Shown here: one piece after another, positions 37,294 to 50,200 of the stretch
Layout: the number at the start of each line of letters is the position of its first letter
How positions within the stretch are numbered: the stretch's first letter is position 1
Assembly: GCA_023846275.1 (NCBI GenBank)
Contig: CM043875.1
Coordinates: 8,489,958 to 8,553,957, forward strand
Origin: Vanilla planifolia
Taxonomy: Eukaryota > Streptophyta > Magnoliopsida > Asparagales > Orchidaceae
Direction of reading: 5' to 3'
Length of the DNA: 64,000 nucleotides
Position numbers and translations under genes: made by a program
The notes under the pieces: generated by a model
Databases searched by the model: none
The model's input: only the letters and a program-made list of their open reading frames with translations
Told to the model about the DNA's origin: nothing

Positions 37294-38850
37294 CCTGATT
37301 TGTTCGGCTGTTAGGGTTTTGATCGGTGGCCGGAGACGAAGTGTTCGCGACGAACGACGATATTTTCCGGCAGCCTTTCAAGGGGCTTTTTGTACCTGGA
37401 GGTTCGCAGGACCGAGGAGAATCAATTGGTACCGGTTTCGTTCGGCGAGGAGCAGCGGTTGGTCGAGTGCGAGCTTCACCGTCGCCGGAGAAGAAAGGTA
37501 GGAAATTCAGATTTTAAATTAGTTATTTAGCAAATTAAAATATGGATTATTTTGCAAATAGCTACTGGAGCATGCGAATTGTAGTTTTTGGAATTGATTA
37601 ATGCAAATTATTGATTTTAGCATTTTAGGGTTTTCTTCGGAAAATTATAATCGCCGAATTTGGAAATTTTACCAAGCATGTGTTGATTCGATTATGTGCT
37701 TTAGTCATGTTAAGATAGTATCAAATGCTGAAATTTGTTTAATTTCATAGATTGTTAAAATTGGGGATCGGATGAAACTGTGGCGGAAATTTTGATTGAA
37801 CCTTAGAAATTAGTGGCAATTAATGAAACATTAGGATAGTATGAACATTGGATTTTGTTTCTCTTTGATCTCGGTCGCCGGAAATCGACGGGGGAAACAG
37901 AATTTTCCGGAGGAATCGTCGGCTAGGGTTTCGCGGGCGCTGGGCGGAGGAAGGAGATGGATTAGATAAATTTCGGTTTAGTTAATTAAGTAATTGTAAT
38001 TATTCAATATTTATTAATAAATTAAATGTTAAACATCGACTGGAAATTTGATTAATCATTCGGCCGATGGGTTCTCGGTTCAGCGCGAAAGCCGAACCGG
38101 CAGCGAAAACCGGTTCAGCGGGATTCGGCGCGGACGAACGGCGCGGAGGAAATTTAATTCGGAAATTAATCCGAATTTTCGGAAAAAGGATATTTGTGGA
38201 AATTTAAATTTTATTAATTTTCGGAAAAAGGATATATGTGGAATTTAATTTAATTCGGAAATTTATTCCGAATTTCGGAAAATTGAGAAAGGGCAGAATT
38301 TGATTTTTTGGAATTTGAAAAAAATGCAGTAAATATAATTTCGGGATTTTAAATTCTGGAAAAAAATTCAGAAAAAGAGAAATTGGGATTTGAGCGATCT
38401 CGAAAATTCTGGAGATCCGTATGTAGAGAAAAATGATCTGAAGTAGGGAAAAATGTTATCAGTGATGACAGTACAGTTGAAACATTCAGACAGAGGTATG
38501 GTACATGGATGCTACCAAAACAGTCAGTAACTGGTACAGTTGTGTTGCTTGGACGGCAATGGCATGGATTGAGTCAGTTTACTCAATGTTGGCATATTTC
38601 ACGGATGGGCAAATGGACCGGACTACTATAGGCCCTATATGATGTTTTAGGGTGGTTGTGGTAGGTAACTGTGCGGTACAGACTTAGCTTCCACAGTATA
38701 CATGTGGACTGGTATGCGCCTTGTTGTATCTGGACACATGTTGCCGAATCTTGGAGTTATAGCTTGGCAATGACTGTAGGGGCGTGGCTTCTATGGAAAT
38801 TGTTGGGAGAGGACTTCTTGGGACGGTGGCTGAGTCGATCTCTTCTGGTC

Positions 38851-38968
38851 CATGAGTGTAGGCCTGCGCGCCTGAGAGTGGCAGTGACAGGGGTGACTCG
38901 CTGTGGCTAGCCAAGTGTGTAGGCCTGCATGCCTGAGGGTGGCAGGGGTGTCTCACGTTGGCTAGAGA
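38851..38968 (+). repeat. Two-copy tandem repeat in the solo LTR
   Basis: A unit of about 62-65 bases (GTAGGCCTGC, then CCTGAG, GGTGGCAG and GGCTAG parts) occurs twice in a row with moderate divergence. Confidence 0.55.
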
Positions 38969-39949
38969 TCTATGTGACTGGTTTGTCTATAGTCTCCGGA
39001 AGATTGATTGACGAGAGACGCTGCGGTGTCGGGTGCTAGGCGTTGTGATGCGTGCGCAGAGATGGGCGTGTCCCGCTGGCATGCTACCTGGAACCCCAGA
39101 GGAGAGCTACTCTAGTGTGACTGGGGTGACTGTGGTTGGTCGGAGTCTGGAACTGAGAGTGCCTTTCCACCATACATTGTTATGCTGTATTCCTATACTC
39201 TTGCTATTATCCTTCTCTTGCATGTGAGTTTTACTAGCTGTCTTTCCTACTGGGCGTAGCTCATTCCTTTATTATCTATATTTTTCCAGCGGCTCGGCAG
39301 ACTTGACGCCACCCAGATTAGGTGGGATCGTGGTCAGCAGGCTAGTGGAGGATATCTGATCTGTGATTTCTGAGACATTTTGCTTAGTGTGATTGATACT
39401 ATTGGATGTATTCAGTGTGACTATTATACTTATGTCAGGTATTGTGTGAGGATGAATCTGACTTATGTATCTGGTTGGATGATGTTGCACTTGTTGGACT
39501 TGGATCTTATTCTTGTGATTTAGTTTCCATTCACTGTCTTACTTATTGTTTTGGTGCTATGGTGTGTGGAGTGTCATATTTATATATTTATTCTGTGGAT
39601 GTTATATATCTTTTTTTTGATGGTGAGGTCATTACATGACTATGGAACTTACCATGGGGGTTCAGACTTCTATTAGATCGGTTCTCCTATCGGTATGGGA
39701 TAGGAGTATTGGGTCTAGTAGGAGTAACATTGCGCGAGTCCATCTATTAATTCAGGAGTCATGAATCCTGATTTGACGGTGTACCCGGGAGATGGGATCC
39801 ACATTGTTAAGGAAAGTAGGTGTGTAATGATGTGTTATATCCTATGTTTTTTCGTAGGCTACTCAGGTTGGTATGGGACGATCTGAGCTGTCTATATAAA
39901 AAAAAAAAATGTATGCCAAAAATCAGCCTAGGAAAAATGGGGTGTAACA

Positions 39950-39954
39950 AAATC
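39950..39954. repeat. Target-site duplication AAATC, right
   Basis: Matches 36,831-36,835 exactly. Confidence 0.85.
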
Positions 39955-41232
39955 AATATTTAGTTTCTTATAATACTTATAGAAATTAATGAATATGATG
40001 CTCTACAAGTAAATAAAGTAATGATATAAAAAAATGTAGTGTACTCAAAATGACATTATTAAACTAAAGAAGATCTAGTTGAGTAATAGAGAAAATTTAA
40101 CTTGTCTCCCCTACTAGACCACTACACATTGAAGATGAATCCATTCCTTTACTTTTTCTTGTTATGTCTCTATCACTACTCATGGATAAACTAAATGATT
40201 TGAGTTTTATAACTTCTGGACACTCCAAGTAAAATGTCTGAGCTCTTCACAAATAAAGAACCTTATTACAATGACTAATACTACTTGATTCAAAACTAAA
40301 TTTACAATTACTAGATTTGAACTTGCTAAACCCTAATTTACTAAAGTTAACTCCATTAACATTATGAGAGCCACCTCTTTTCCCCTTAAATCTACCTATA
40401 AATATTGAAGATTCTAATTTCCTTTCCATAAATTCTTATCATATTTTCATAACACTTTGTTTCATCTCCTTAATACTTGTGTATCTAATTGCTTAATATA
40501 ATTAATAATTCTTATTATCATTAGTGTTGCTTTAATCTCATAATGTAATTCCTTGTAGAACATATACACCTTTGCCCTTTGGGAGTCAATAAATTTAGAA
40601 CACATCTCTCTAGTAAAGTAAATTTGCTTTCATAAGCCATGACTATCATTCCCCCTTACATTAAGCAATTTAACTAATCCATCATTTTTGCTTGAACACA
40701 CCTAGGGATGAGCCATCTCATAAACTCATTTGTAAATTCTTCCTAAGATATTTTCTTAAGAGATCTATCATGAAATCTAATTTTTTGGTTGGAGCTCCAC
40801 CACAAACTTATTACATCCTTAAGAAGTATTACTACTAAGGCTATTTTCTTATCTTTAAGATAAGACATATTCAAATATCCTTGTCATTTGTTTTAATTAG
40901 TTTTTAGTGACCATGGCATATTCCTCTTTGACAAAGTAGGGTGAGTGCATTCTCAAAAATTGGTCCATTATTCTATCTAATTATGACCCAAAAGTCTAGC
41001 TATTTTGTTCCTCCTACTAATTGCAATAAAGAGATCAAAGTTTATGCAAACTCATTTTGGGTATCCCCTTATTGTTCCTTTTCTCTTTTTTTGTCTATAT
41101 TTCTAGATTCAATTATCTCCATTTCCTCGACTAACTCACAATCCCAATATATGTAACTTATATATATATAATGCAAATATGTATGGGATGTTGGTTTTAT
41201 CACTTATATATCTTATTTAACCTAAAACCACA

Positions 41233-41244
41233 ACTCAAATATCA
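41233..41244 (-). other. Primer-binding site of element C
   Basis: On the minus strand TGATATTTGAGT, 8 of 12 bases like the initiator-Met primer site TGGTATCAGAGC, two bases after the LTR end. The LTR end before it (TTAAGTGGGG) matches the corresponding end in element D. Confidence 0.6.
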
Positions 41245-41246
41245 CT

Positions 41247-43300
41247 TGTTAAGGCCCCACTTAACCTACTTTCATTATAGATTAAAATAATAAATTAAAA
41301 TATATAAATTAATAATTAAAATTTGAGGATACATCAAATCCCTAAGGTGATGCCTTTTCAAAACCTACTACATACCAACGTTTCTAAATTAAGGTTAAAA
41401 GCTACAAATAAGTAAAACATCTAAACAAAGTTTAATTACAAAATACATACCATAAAGATATCATAGTAAGTAAAAAGTATATAGCACCACAATTGATACA
41501 ACATTGTCACCTTTATATACATAACAAAAAACCACAAATAGGCTTCCCATCAAAACATATAATGAGTGTTATTCTGATCAATGGATTCATATTTCTCATT
41601 TCTATATAAAATATATGTATGATTTGTGATGTAAATATTAATAAAACTCTATAAAAGTCTATAGATAAACAAATAAGATAACAATATATAAAAATATATA
41701 TAATATGATAAATCAATATAAAAATAATAATATGATAAACAATAATAATGATAAAAATGCTAACATGTAAAGTTTTTTGTTAGTACTTGATTACAACATT
41801 TTTCACTCTTTATTCTTTTAAAAGACATGTTTTCCCTTTCATTATTGTCATCTAGATTTATAATAACTAATATCTAAATGACTTTTGCTTATAGGCTTAA
41901 TCAGTTGGCATCCATTCATGTAGGTATAACATTTAGACCTATTTTTGGAAACCGAGCATAAAATAGTAATGACAAATCTAATATCATATAAGATAAAACC
42001 TCTAGACCTTACCATACATTTGGTATATTCTACATATAGTTTCACTAACCTTCTTATCATTCATTATATAATACTATCAATTCCTTAACCTTTATTAGTC
42101 CTCCATCTAATGTATCAAAAGTTGCAACTAACGTCCTATACATTTCTCTCACATTACTTTAAACAGTATTTTTCTTTTATTGCTTCACCTCTAAGTATAG
42201 AGTACAATAAACCCATCATATTAAATATACCAAGCATCTTAGTCAAGAAAACCCTGTTTATTTATGACTTAATCACTTAACATACTACATGATGATTCAA
42301 TCATGTGGTACAACATATTATACTGAACATTTTGATATTAGATTGTACCTTCTTTTGCTCTCACTAAGTTTTAGTTAATGTATTATACATTGGAGCTAAA
42401 GTATAATACATATTATTCATTATGCCAACTTACTAAACTAACTTGCAATATTTTGGGTCCAATATATGATAAATTCTTGTTCAAATAGGAATGTGTATAT
42501 TGAAACCTAATCTATTTCACTCCAAATCATTTTTAAATATTCTCAAAAAAAATTAAACTATGCTTCTTCTAGTCATAATAATCATAACGTTTTTAATTTT
42601 CATAAAAAATAAAAAGTTAAATCAAAATGAATTAGGTATTATGATTATCTTAATTAGATTACTCCCTTACCTCTAGTCCTAACATTCAATCATAAATCTT
42701 TAATTCTCTTAGCTATTACTATAACTTTCTCTTTTCTTTTGATTTAATAGCAACAATAAGTGCTCTCTTTATCTTCTTACTCTTTTCTTTACTATTAGAA
42801 ATATTTTCCTTCTCTTCTTCTACTATATTTTTCTCACTTTTCTTAACTTCTTATATAAACTAAAGCTCTCTCTCCATTTCTTGTTTACTGCCATAGCATC
42901 CTTATTAATTTTCCCTCATCCTATGAGAGATGGTAGCACTTAATTTGTGTAATTACTAGAATGCCTCCCAATAATTGGAGAAACAACCATTATGTTTTCT
43001 TTAAAATTTAAAAACTAATTTATCATAGTCTAAAAATTACGAACTTATAACCATAAAGAAAACTTTTCAATCATATATTCAAATAAAATTTTCAATACCA
43101 TTAAAAATTTATGACACATCTCTTGAAATCATACAAATTTAAAAATATTTTAATTAGTAAAGTTTTTACATTCACTATGCATCTTATTCCAAATGGCTCC
43201 TAAAAGTTAATGGACTATTTTTAAAATAAGCTTTCTTGAGTTAATCATTTCAATAAATATTTCATGACTTTTTGAAATTATTTGGTATTTTTAATAATTC
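41247..43300 (-). repeat. 5' LTR of chromovirus fossil C
   Basis: Begins on the plus strand at TGTTAAGGCCCC (the LTR's 3' terminus) and aligns with 32,370-33,480 over its distal part. The outer border near 43,300 is approximate. An AT dinucleotide run lies just outside at about 41,158-41,172. Confidence 0.65.
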
Positions 43301-43369
43301 TATTTATATGATAACATTATGATTAAAATATTATTATTCTCTTAATATGTTTTGACCTTTTCTTTTTTG

Positions 43370-45440
43370 ATTACATCACATCTAATTTCGACAAATTATC
43401 ATCAAATTCCTTTTAATTTATTCTTTATTTTTTTGGCATTCACTTCTCTATTTTAGAATTATTCTTATATGATGATCTTTACAACTTAATATCAACATTA
43501 GTCCAACTAAAACTATATAATTTCAAAATGAAAATAAAATTTGTAATTAAATTTATTAACTAACCTTTTAGGATGTCAAAATTATATCCATAAATAAGAC
43601 ATCATACTAGATATTATCTTTGTAAATTTCAATCTTTAGTGGGACCAAACTTCTAAATTTGACTAACAAAGAGATATAATATTGCCAATCACATGAAATG
43701 ATTAGAAATGACTCTTAATTTCCTTTATAGAAATCATATTAATGATACTCTCTCTATTTATGACCAATCTTAATTTCTTATCATTGCAAATTACAAATTC
43801 ATTGAAGATATTCTTTATTTTACAAATTTTTTGTCTCTTCTTTTGACATAAATAGGCATCTCATTGCACTTATGACCTACCCTTATCTCTCTACCCTCTT
43901 TATAGTGAGGAGGATAACCTCTTCTTATACTTACTCATAATTAGACTCAAGAATATCTTCTTTCTTAAAACATGAGATAAACTTAACAGTATTATCTCTT
44001 ATGCCTTTGTTGTTTACATCAAAGATAATATTCAATTTTTCTTTGAGGTTACTAATAGTAATTTCCAATTTAGCCCAAGAATTAACTAAAGAGGATGAAA
44101 ATCTAGGTATATTAATAGTCTTGGGACTTACAACGATTGACCTTAAGACTTGGATGTATTATTTAGAGTCAAGGAATTATTAAGTCTCCCAACTTTTTAT
44201 ATTAAATTACTTGCCACTTCTAATGTATGGGGATCATGCATCTTTATTTATTTGCTAATTTTTTTCAACTTGAGGTCTAAATAAAAATACTAGCCAACTA
44301 CTAATTAATATCAAACAACTTACCTTTGATAATTGATCCTTAATAATATAATGGGACTCTACAATAAAAGAGTTCCCATGTCATTCCATATAAGGATTCT
44401 CATACAACATCTTATCATGATATCTAACAACGTTAAGAAGTTGGGTTCGATAATGTGGGTGAACAATGATGAATGGGAAAGAAAGATGATATAATGATGG
44501 TATGGGTTAAATGATAATTTACCAGTGGATGCATTCAACAATGAGAAGTAAGACTAAGACATTAAGGTAACTGACAATGGCATTAAGAATAAGTGCTTAT
44601 TGGTAGAAGGAAGAAGATAAGGGTAAGAGTTTGCAAAAGTATTTGGCAAGAATGCTAGGTTCAATAAATGATGGTGGCTCCAGGATCACCAATGGTGAGT
44701 GGAGGGGAAGAAATAATGTTGATAGTGGAAATAACTTTAAATCACAATTTGAATAGAAATGAAGCCTAACATATGCCTTCAAATGTGGGGACCACTTATG
44801 CAAACATTCACTTCACAATTCTTTGAATTCTAAATTGAAACAAAATCCAAAATCTATTGCACCATTCCTTTGCAATGTTTAAATGATATATTAGGATAAG
44901 CCCTTACTAAATTGCAAAGATGAAAACACCCTTAATGTTGATTAAATAATAATAAAAAAAATATATAAGCAAATGATAAAAAAATAGAAACAAAAAAGAA
45001 GTGTATATGATCTCATAAATAAAATATTACACCCTAATAACATCTAACAATTTTCATAAACCTAATAAAACCTTTATACGAGCACTTTGTTTTGATTAGG
45101 CCCATGATTTATAAATTAATTTGATTTCTTGTATCTTGGGATCCATTGACATGCATGTAGTTGTCCTTATAATGCTATGACTAATAAGAGGGGCTCCCCC
45201 ATTAATTGGCCATCCTAGGTTGTGCCAATCTTCCTAAGAGGGATCATAAAAAAGATGTGGTGCATTGATTCTATCATCATGATTCATTAATCTCTTGATT
45301 TGCTTAACTAAATCATTTAAGGTGTTATTTATCTTATCCATTTATCATTTGAAGTAGCAAAATATTTTGCATAGAATAGACTTCATTCTTAAGATTTTTT
45401 TAGCTTATCCCATTTTTGTCTTGGTGGCATATTAACAGCA
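43370..45440 (-). mobile_element. Ty3/gypsy gag-protease fragment
   Basis: Minus strand. A gag-like start (MPPRQKWDKLKK) reads near 45,430. A zinc-knuckle-like site lies near 43,880, and protease-like sequence with a downstream block resembling the YKDN-CDV region of some gypsy proteases lies at about 43,850-43,560. No RT or integrase follows, because element C begins at about 43,300. The protease style differs from that expected for Tekay-type elements, so this is probably a different family from B and C. It is broken with many breaks. The frames at 44,001-44,183, 44,359-44,541 and 44,597-44,803 lie here and are not recognised. Confidence 0.45.
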
Positions 45441-47650
45441 ATAAAGAAGATAAGAAAAAATAACAAAATGTTGAACTAGTTTGTAAGAACCAATATATTG
45501 ATAAATGAAAAAAAACTATTCTAAGATTGCTCTCAATTTAATTCATAAAAAATGGTAAAAAATGTGTAGCAAGAGAAGCATCTTGTCCAATGAAAAATGA
45601 TTATTTTATTGTATTGGTTAATAATAAAGAAGTTTGATCAATAAAAATTCTACTTAATTAGAAAAAGTAGCTCTTTTCAGGGGTAAAAATGAAGATTCTA
45701 TAGATCAATCCTATGACAAGATAAAACTTCAAATGGACCACACTTTTTTCATCTCTTAAAAGACTTTTGGTGAGCTTTCATTAAAATGGGTTGACAAGTT
45801 TGGTGAATAGTAACTAAATAAAAAAAAGTTCTTGTGAATTGTAATAAAAATTTCGCATCATAATAGTACTACTTAAAGAATCAAATCATTATGGAAAATC
45901 AAACTTGAGTTTTTAAAAGGTTAGTTTTTTAGTGGCTTCCCAATTTTGTAATTCCTTTGTCCTCAAGTCTTTGGGGGGGGCCTCCCCGAATTCAGATTCA
46001 AGAGCTGACAACTCTCTTTTGATGGTTATGATGACTTTTTTAATCCTAATGTTCTTCAAGAATCTTTATGGACCTTTTATAAGCTTTAAAGATCTCCTAT
46101 TCTAATACCAATAATGGATTAGTATACAGATGCATGCTTATGGAATATCTTGAAGAGTTGAGAAATGACTCCACAAAGATTGTGGTTAAGGTTGGAGGGG
46201 AAGATTAATTATGTTTGAAGGGAGGAATGAAGAGGTCATGATAGGTATTAAAAAAATAAGGATATTAACTAGTTTGAGGGTATTAAGGTTCTTATAGAGA
46301 ATTTTAAGATAAAGAGGGAGAGATATGTCCTTTGAGTGGAGGGTGAAGTAGAAAGGTGATGTTGAACAAATTACATCATCATGATAGTTACATGACCCAA
46401 CTTTCAAGAAGGGTTTAGATCTAATTTAAACTAAATATTAACTTAAATTTATAATAAAAGGCTATAAAACAATGTGTAAAGACTTCAAACCACTTATTAG
46501 GTCAAATCGATTATTTAGGCATCTATATATACACCCTTGTTTTTATCTTCATGCATGAACTTGTGACAAGAAGGCAATGTGTAACAATCATTAATTTCAA
46601 CTTAGATAAAAAATAAAGACCATGAAATAAAGTAAGGAAGATTATTATTAGGCATGATTGAACTCAATAACATCAATTTCTTCACATATATTATTTATAC
46701 ATAAACATATTATAAGAATAATAGAACATTGAGACGTATATCATAAACTCAAACTTAATCAAAATAATATTGAAATAGATATATAAAAAACTCTCTAAGA
46801 TGAACTTAAAAATATTAAGTTTATAGTTTTAAAAACCTAAAGAATTTCTTATAAATTTTAAAGATGCAGGTATAATTACAATTATTAAAAGATTACTTAA
46901 AGGAAATTCACAATTTTAAAAATTTTTGCCTATGTCAAATTCAATTAGTAGAGGATAGATTTGCACATATGAGAATGCTAGATGTGCCATGATAGATTTA
47001 TAATTTTAAAAATTTTGTATTAGGTCAACTTTGATTGATAGATGATAGATTTATAAATAAAAAAATCAAAAATGTAGATGCTACTTTTCCTACTTAAGAT
47101 TTTATTGGTTTTGAATGTGTATTTCGAGGCACGATAATAGTTTAATAAGCACTCCTTGAAACAATTATCAATGGTTAAACATGTGGTCACTCTTGTTCAA
47201 TGTTTTGATGACTTTTTAAGCATTTAAAAAGATAAGAAAGTATCCAATAATTGGTTACTGCATTATATGATACCTACTTCTTTGGCCATGTGTGAGTGTT
47301 TTTAAGTGACCCTACTTTTATTGAGGTTTCTATGATCTCAAGAACACATTGTCACCATGCTCAAATCAAGTTAGAAGAATTCTAGTTTGGGATTCCCATG
47401 TCTCTAGCAAAGTGGTACCAATTAGTTTCGATTTTACCTTATAGTTTTGTATGAGTCTCAAGATTTCGATGAGAGGAGAGGAAGAGAATGATGAGGTTGT
47501 TAGAGAAAGTGGCATGTGGTGTTGGGTTTGTTAGAGGAAAAGAAAAAGAATGTCAAGTTTACAATAAAAAAAATAATGTATTAGTATGGTGGCATACGTC
47601 ACCTTGTACAAAAATCTTGGGTTGTAAGGCTGCGATGGAGCATGGATATA
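45440..47650. other. Unassigned, possibly leader and LTR debris
   Basis: No recognisable gene. A TTCTAATACCA at about 46,093-46,103 could be a decayed minus-strand primer site for the gag-protease fragment to its left. A G8 run followed by CCTCCCC lies at about 45,973-45,987. The frames at 46,186-46,407 (minus) and 47,488-47,709 (plus) match nothing I know. Confidence 0.35.
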
Positions 47651-47699
47651 TCGTACTATGCAATTTTCTAAATCATACTAATATAAGAAGCACTGTTGC

Positions 47700-48420
47700 T
47701 ATTGCATAGATCATTTATATAGGGATGATATCTGTATAATATTGTACGATCAATTTGAGATTAAAGAAAATTGGCAAAATTTAAAAGGTCAAATTGGTTA
47801 ACAGATTGTACAATCAATGTTTTATCATATCAATACATCAATAGATGATGTCAACAGTTGATGAGAAAGACGTAAAATAAAATATTTAGTGCTCATACCA
47901 TACAATGCTATGGATTGTACTAGACGATCATAAGTAGAATGCTAAAAAAGAAGATCATTTGGGGATGTATAATACGATATATTATATGGTATTATAATTC
48001 TTATAGCTCTTGCAAATTAGATCAGACGAACAATTTGAGTAATGAAAAACGAAAGGTATTATATGATATAATAATTGGATCAAACTCATAAGATTTGTGA
48101 AAAAAATGATTTACATTATTGGGTATATTATATAATATTGGTATCATACAAGTATGATATAATATAGATTTTTTATTTCCATATGATCATGTGGTATAAT
48201 TAATGAATTGTGCTAGTATAATTTTGGATAATAACTTAAGTGCTTAGAAAGAATTAATATGAGATTATTAGTTTATTAAATATTTCACATATAAGATATT
48301 TATTAACCATTTTATATACTTGGTATTGTATGAAATCAAGAAATAATTATGATTAAAAGAGTAAGTCAACTCTCAAATTCAAGTAGGTATACTTGATAAC
48401 TATGATGTAAATACTCTAGT
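47700..48420 (-). repeat. Copia LTR-like fragment
   Basis: The reverse complement around 47,920-47,990 resembles the GATGATCTC-TTTTTTAGC block of the plus-strand copia LTRs (13,490 and 19,210), and the piece shares their repeated ATCATACGAT/TACGAT style. It looks like an old relative in the opposite orientation; no ends were found. Confidence 0.35.
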
Positions 48421-49480
48421 AAATTATTTATAAATGACATTATTTTCATGCTATATTTTATTTATGCATCAAGAATATTAGGATGTTCTTTACAAATCTG
48501 GAAATTTTTATCGATTGTCATATTACCTTGTAATCAAACATTTTATAAATGTGTTATTCATTTATGATATTGTATATCAAAGTTACTAACATGAAATACA
48601 ATGGAAAATTCTATAACATAATGAATAAGAAATAATTTGAAATGTGAATATCTAACATATTAAATTATTAAATTAAAAAAATAAAATTGAATAATTAGTG
48701 TACCCCTAAAGACATTATCGTTATATGTTACTATATTATATTAGAAACTCATAAGAATAAGAACAGCTTAAGGATAGATAGCCCTTGTACACATATACAA
48801 TTCTACTATATTGAGGACAGACCCATGTTAGGATATAGATGAGTTATAGTCTTTATTATTATAATAATATTTTTATATATTATTAGTTTATTTATTTATT
48901 TTGTTATTCTCTATAAAGTCATATTAGTATTTATATCATAAGTTATATATCAATTACATTAAAAGTTGAGGACATTAATATTATAGATGAGAATTCTAAA
49001 TATTAATTGATGTAGTGGTTTTTATATTATATATATTTGTATAGACTTGACATAACATTTTATTATGATTTATATTAACTTTATAGATAAATCATTTATT
49101 TATTTTAATATTTTATTTAGTTTATGTGTAAAGATGATTTGTGTATGGATATTTTCTCATTATCAAGTCTCCACTTAAGGAATTATATCATCACTTATTT
49201 ATTTTAAATACATATAACCTTTAATTGTTTTCTCTGATTAAGTAGATGTTGACATGGAGTCTTGACACAATGGGTAGACGATGGGAAGATGCTGAGAAAT
49301 GATAATAAAAATAGTGTATAATCTTAATTTTTCACCAAAATGGAGTGATTAGGACCCTTAGAGGTGAGTTCCTACACTCGATCATATTTTGTTACCCTTA
49401 GGCAAACTTCTTGTAAGTCTTCAAGCTAGATTTGAAGAAATTTGATTCTAAATGAGACAACTATGTTCTCACCCATCCAC
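48420..49480. other. Unassigned AT-rich sequence
   Basis: No open frame above 60 codons and no recognisable element. Confidence 0.4.
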
Positions 49481-50200
49481 ATAAAACACATGACAATCTT
49501 CAAAAGTGAGCACAAAATTATTTTTGATAAAGAAGAAATTGGTAAAATGGCTACACCATTCAAGCTTTCATTAATTGAGAAAGTCTTACATGAGCAACAC
49601 AATATGGTAACGATCTAATTGAACATTTAGAAAACTAGATTTTTAGGTTGCTTTAAGATGGGATCTTCAAATAATTGGAATGTATTGATTATATTCGATG
49701 AAGAAGAAGATTATTTGTGATGCTAGTTTCAACAATCATGGAGCATTGCTAGCTTTCAAATAAGGATCTTCAAGTAGCATCTTGAATCTCGTTTGAACTT
49801 TGAACTATTGTTGTCTTCAATTTGGGTATCATTTGAGCACCTACCAATACATTTTTTTAATAAGGTGGCTTTGTGCTCCTCAGCATCGATAATTAGTAAC
49901 CCTTTAAAACTGGACGAGGCTACTATAAATCTAACCAGACTAAGCATAGCCAAGGCTTGTGTTGAAGTGGATCTAACAAAGGAATTACTTAGTCACATTA
50001 AGTTACAAAAAAGGGTGGAAACTCAAATGGATTCTAACAATGAATTTAATATGATAACTTAGTTACTACATGGACTATTGTAAGCAATGTCACACCACTC
50101 TTTCATGTAAACATAATAAAATGGCACTTAATTTGCAAGCTGTGATTGAGGCTCTCAAATCAATAACAAATATGAAGGAACAAAATCTCACTAAGATATG
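49480..50200 (+). pseudogene. LINE-type ORF1 relic (DUF4283-like segment and zinc knuckle)
   Basis: The frame at 49,793-50,062 reads a stretch typical of the DUF4283 proteins encoded by plant L1-type LINEs and related elements: an IWVSFEHLPIHFFNK block, then PLKLDEATINLTR, then ACVEVDLTKEL. A cysteine pair of the following zinc knuckle can be seen out of frame near 50,070-50,090. Similar but weaker sequence extends upstream to about 49,500 in other frames, so several frameshifts separate the parts and the gene is dead. No reverse transcriptase (ORF2) follows, so it is either a truncated LINE or a solitary copy of a DUF4283 family gene. The 65-codon minus frame at 49,756-49,953 is a shadow. 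Confidence 0.65.

Larger units (their letters stand above)
36836..39949 (+). mobile_element. Solo LTR, 3.1 kb, of a Ty3/gypsy (probably chromovirus) family
   Basis: A 3,114-base unit that begins TGTTATACCCGG and ends GGGGTGTAACA, the termini forming an inverted TGTTA/TAACA pair, flanked by exact AAATC duplications and with no interior or second LTR. That is the signature of a solo LTR left by recombination between the two LTRs of one insertion. It is much richer in GC and CpG than anything around it except LUX, and its ends are intact, so it looks recent. The plus orientation is inferred from the end, which resembles the LTR end of element D, and from a TATTTAA at 37,287-37,293. Several 60-90 codon frames inside (37,319-37,517, 38,671-38,956, 39,033-39,227) are not regarded as genes. 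Clade assignment without an interior is tentative. Confidence 0.88.
33620..41246 (-). mobile_element. Ty3/gypsy chromovirus fossil C, interior (split by a solo LTR)
   Basis: Minus-strand interior between two LTRs. A primer site lies at complement 41,233-41,244; gag-like sequence at about 41,150-40,100 includes a basic, Ser-rich stretch and a zinc-knuckle-like site near 40,250. Pol remains run from about 36,830 down to 33,640 and end in a chromodomain-type tail next to the LTR, as in Tekay/Del chromoviruses. The 36,836-39,949 interval is a later insertion of an unrelated solo LTR with its own target duplication. The element is broken with many breaks; LTR divergence shows that it is old. It may itself sit within element B, since B's pol stops where C-related LTR sequence starts. 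Confidence 0.7.

Noticed and set aside
37319-37517. Two overlapping frames of 60 and 63 codons, and others at 38,671-39,227, in the GC-rich solo LTR
   Set aside because: High GC lengthens chance frames; none resembles a protein, and the whole interval is bounded by LTR ends and target duplications.
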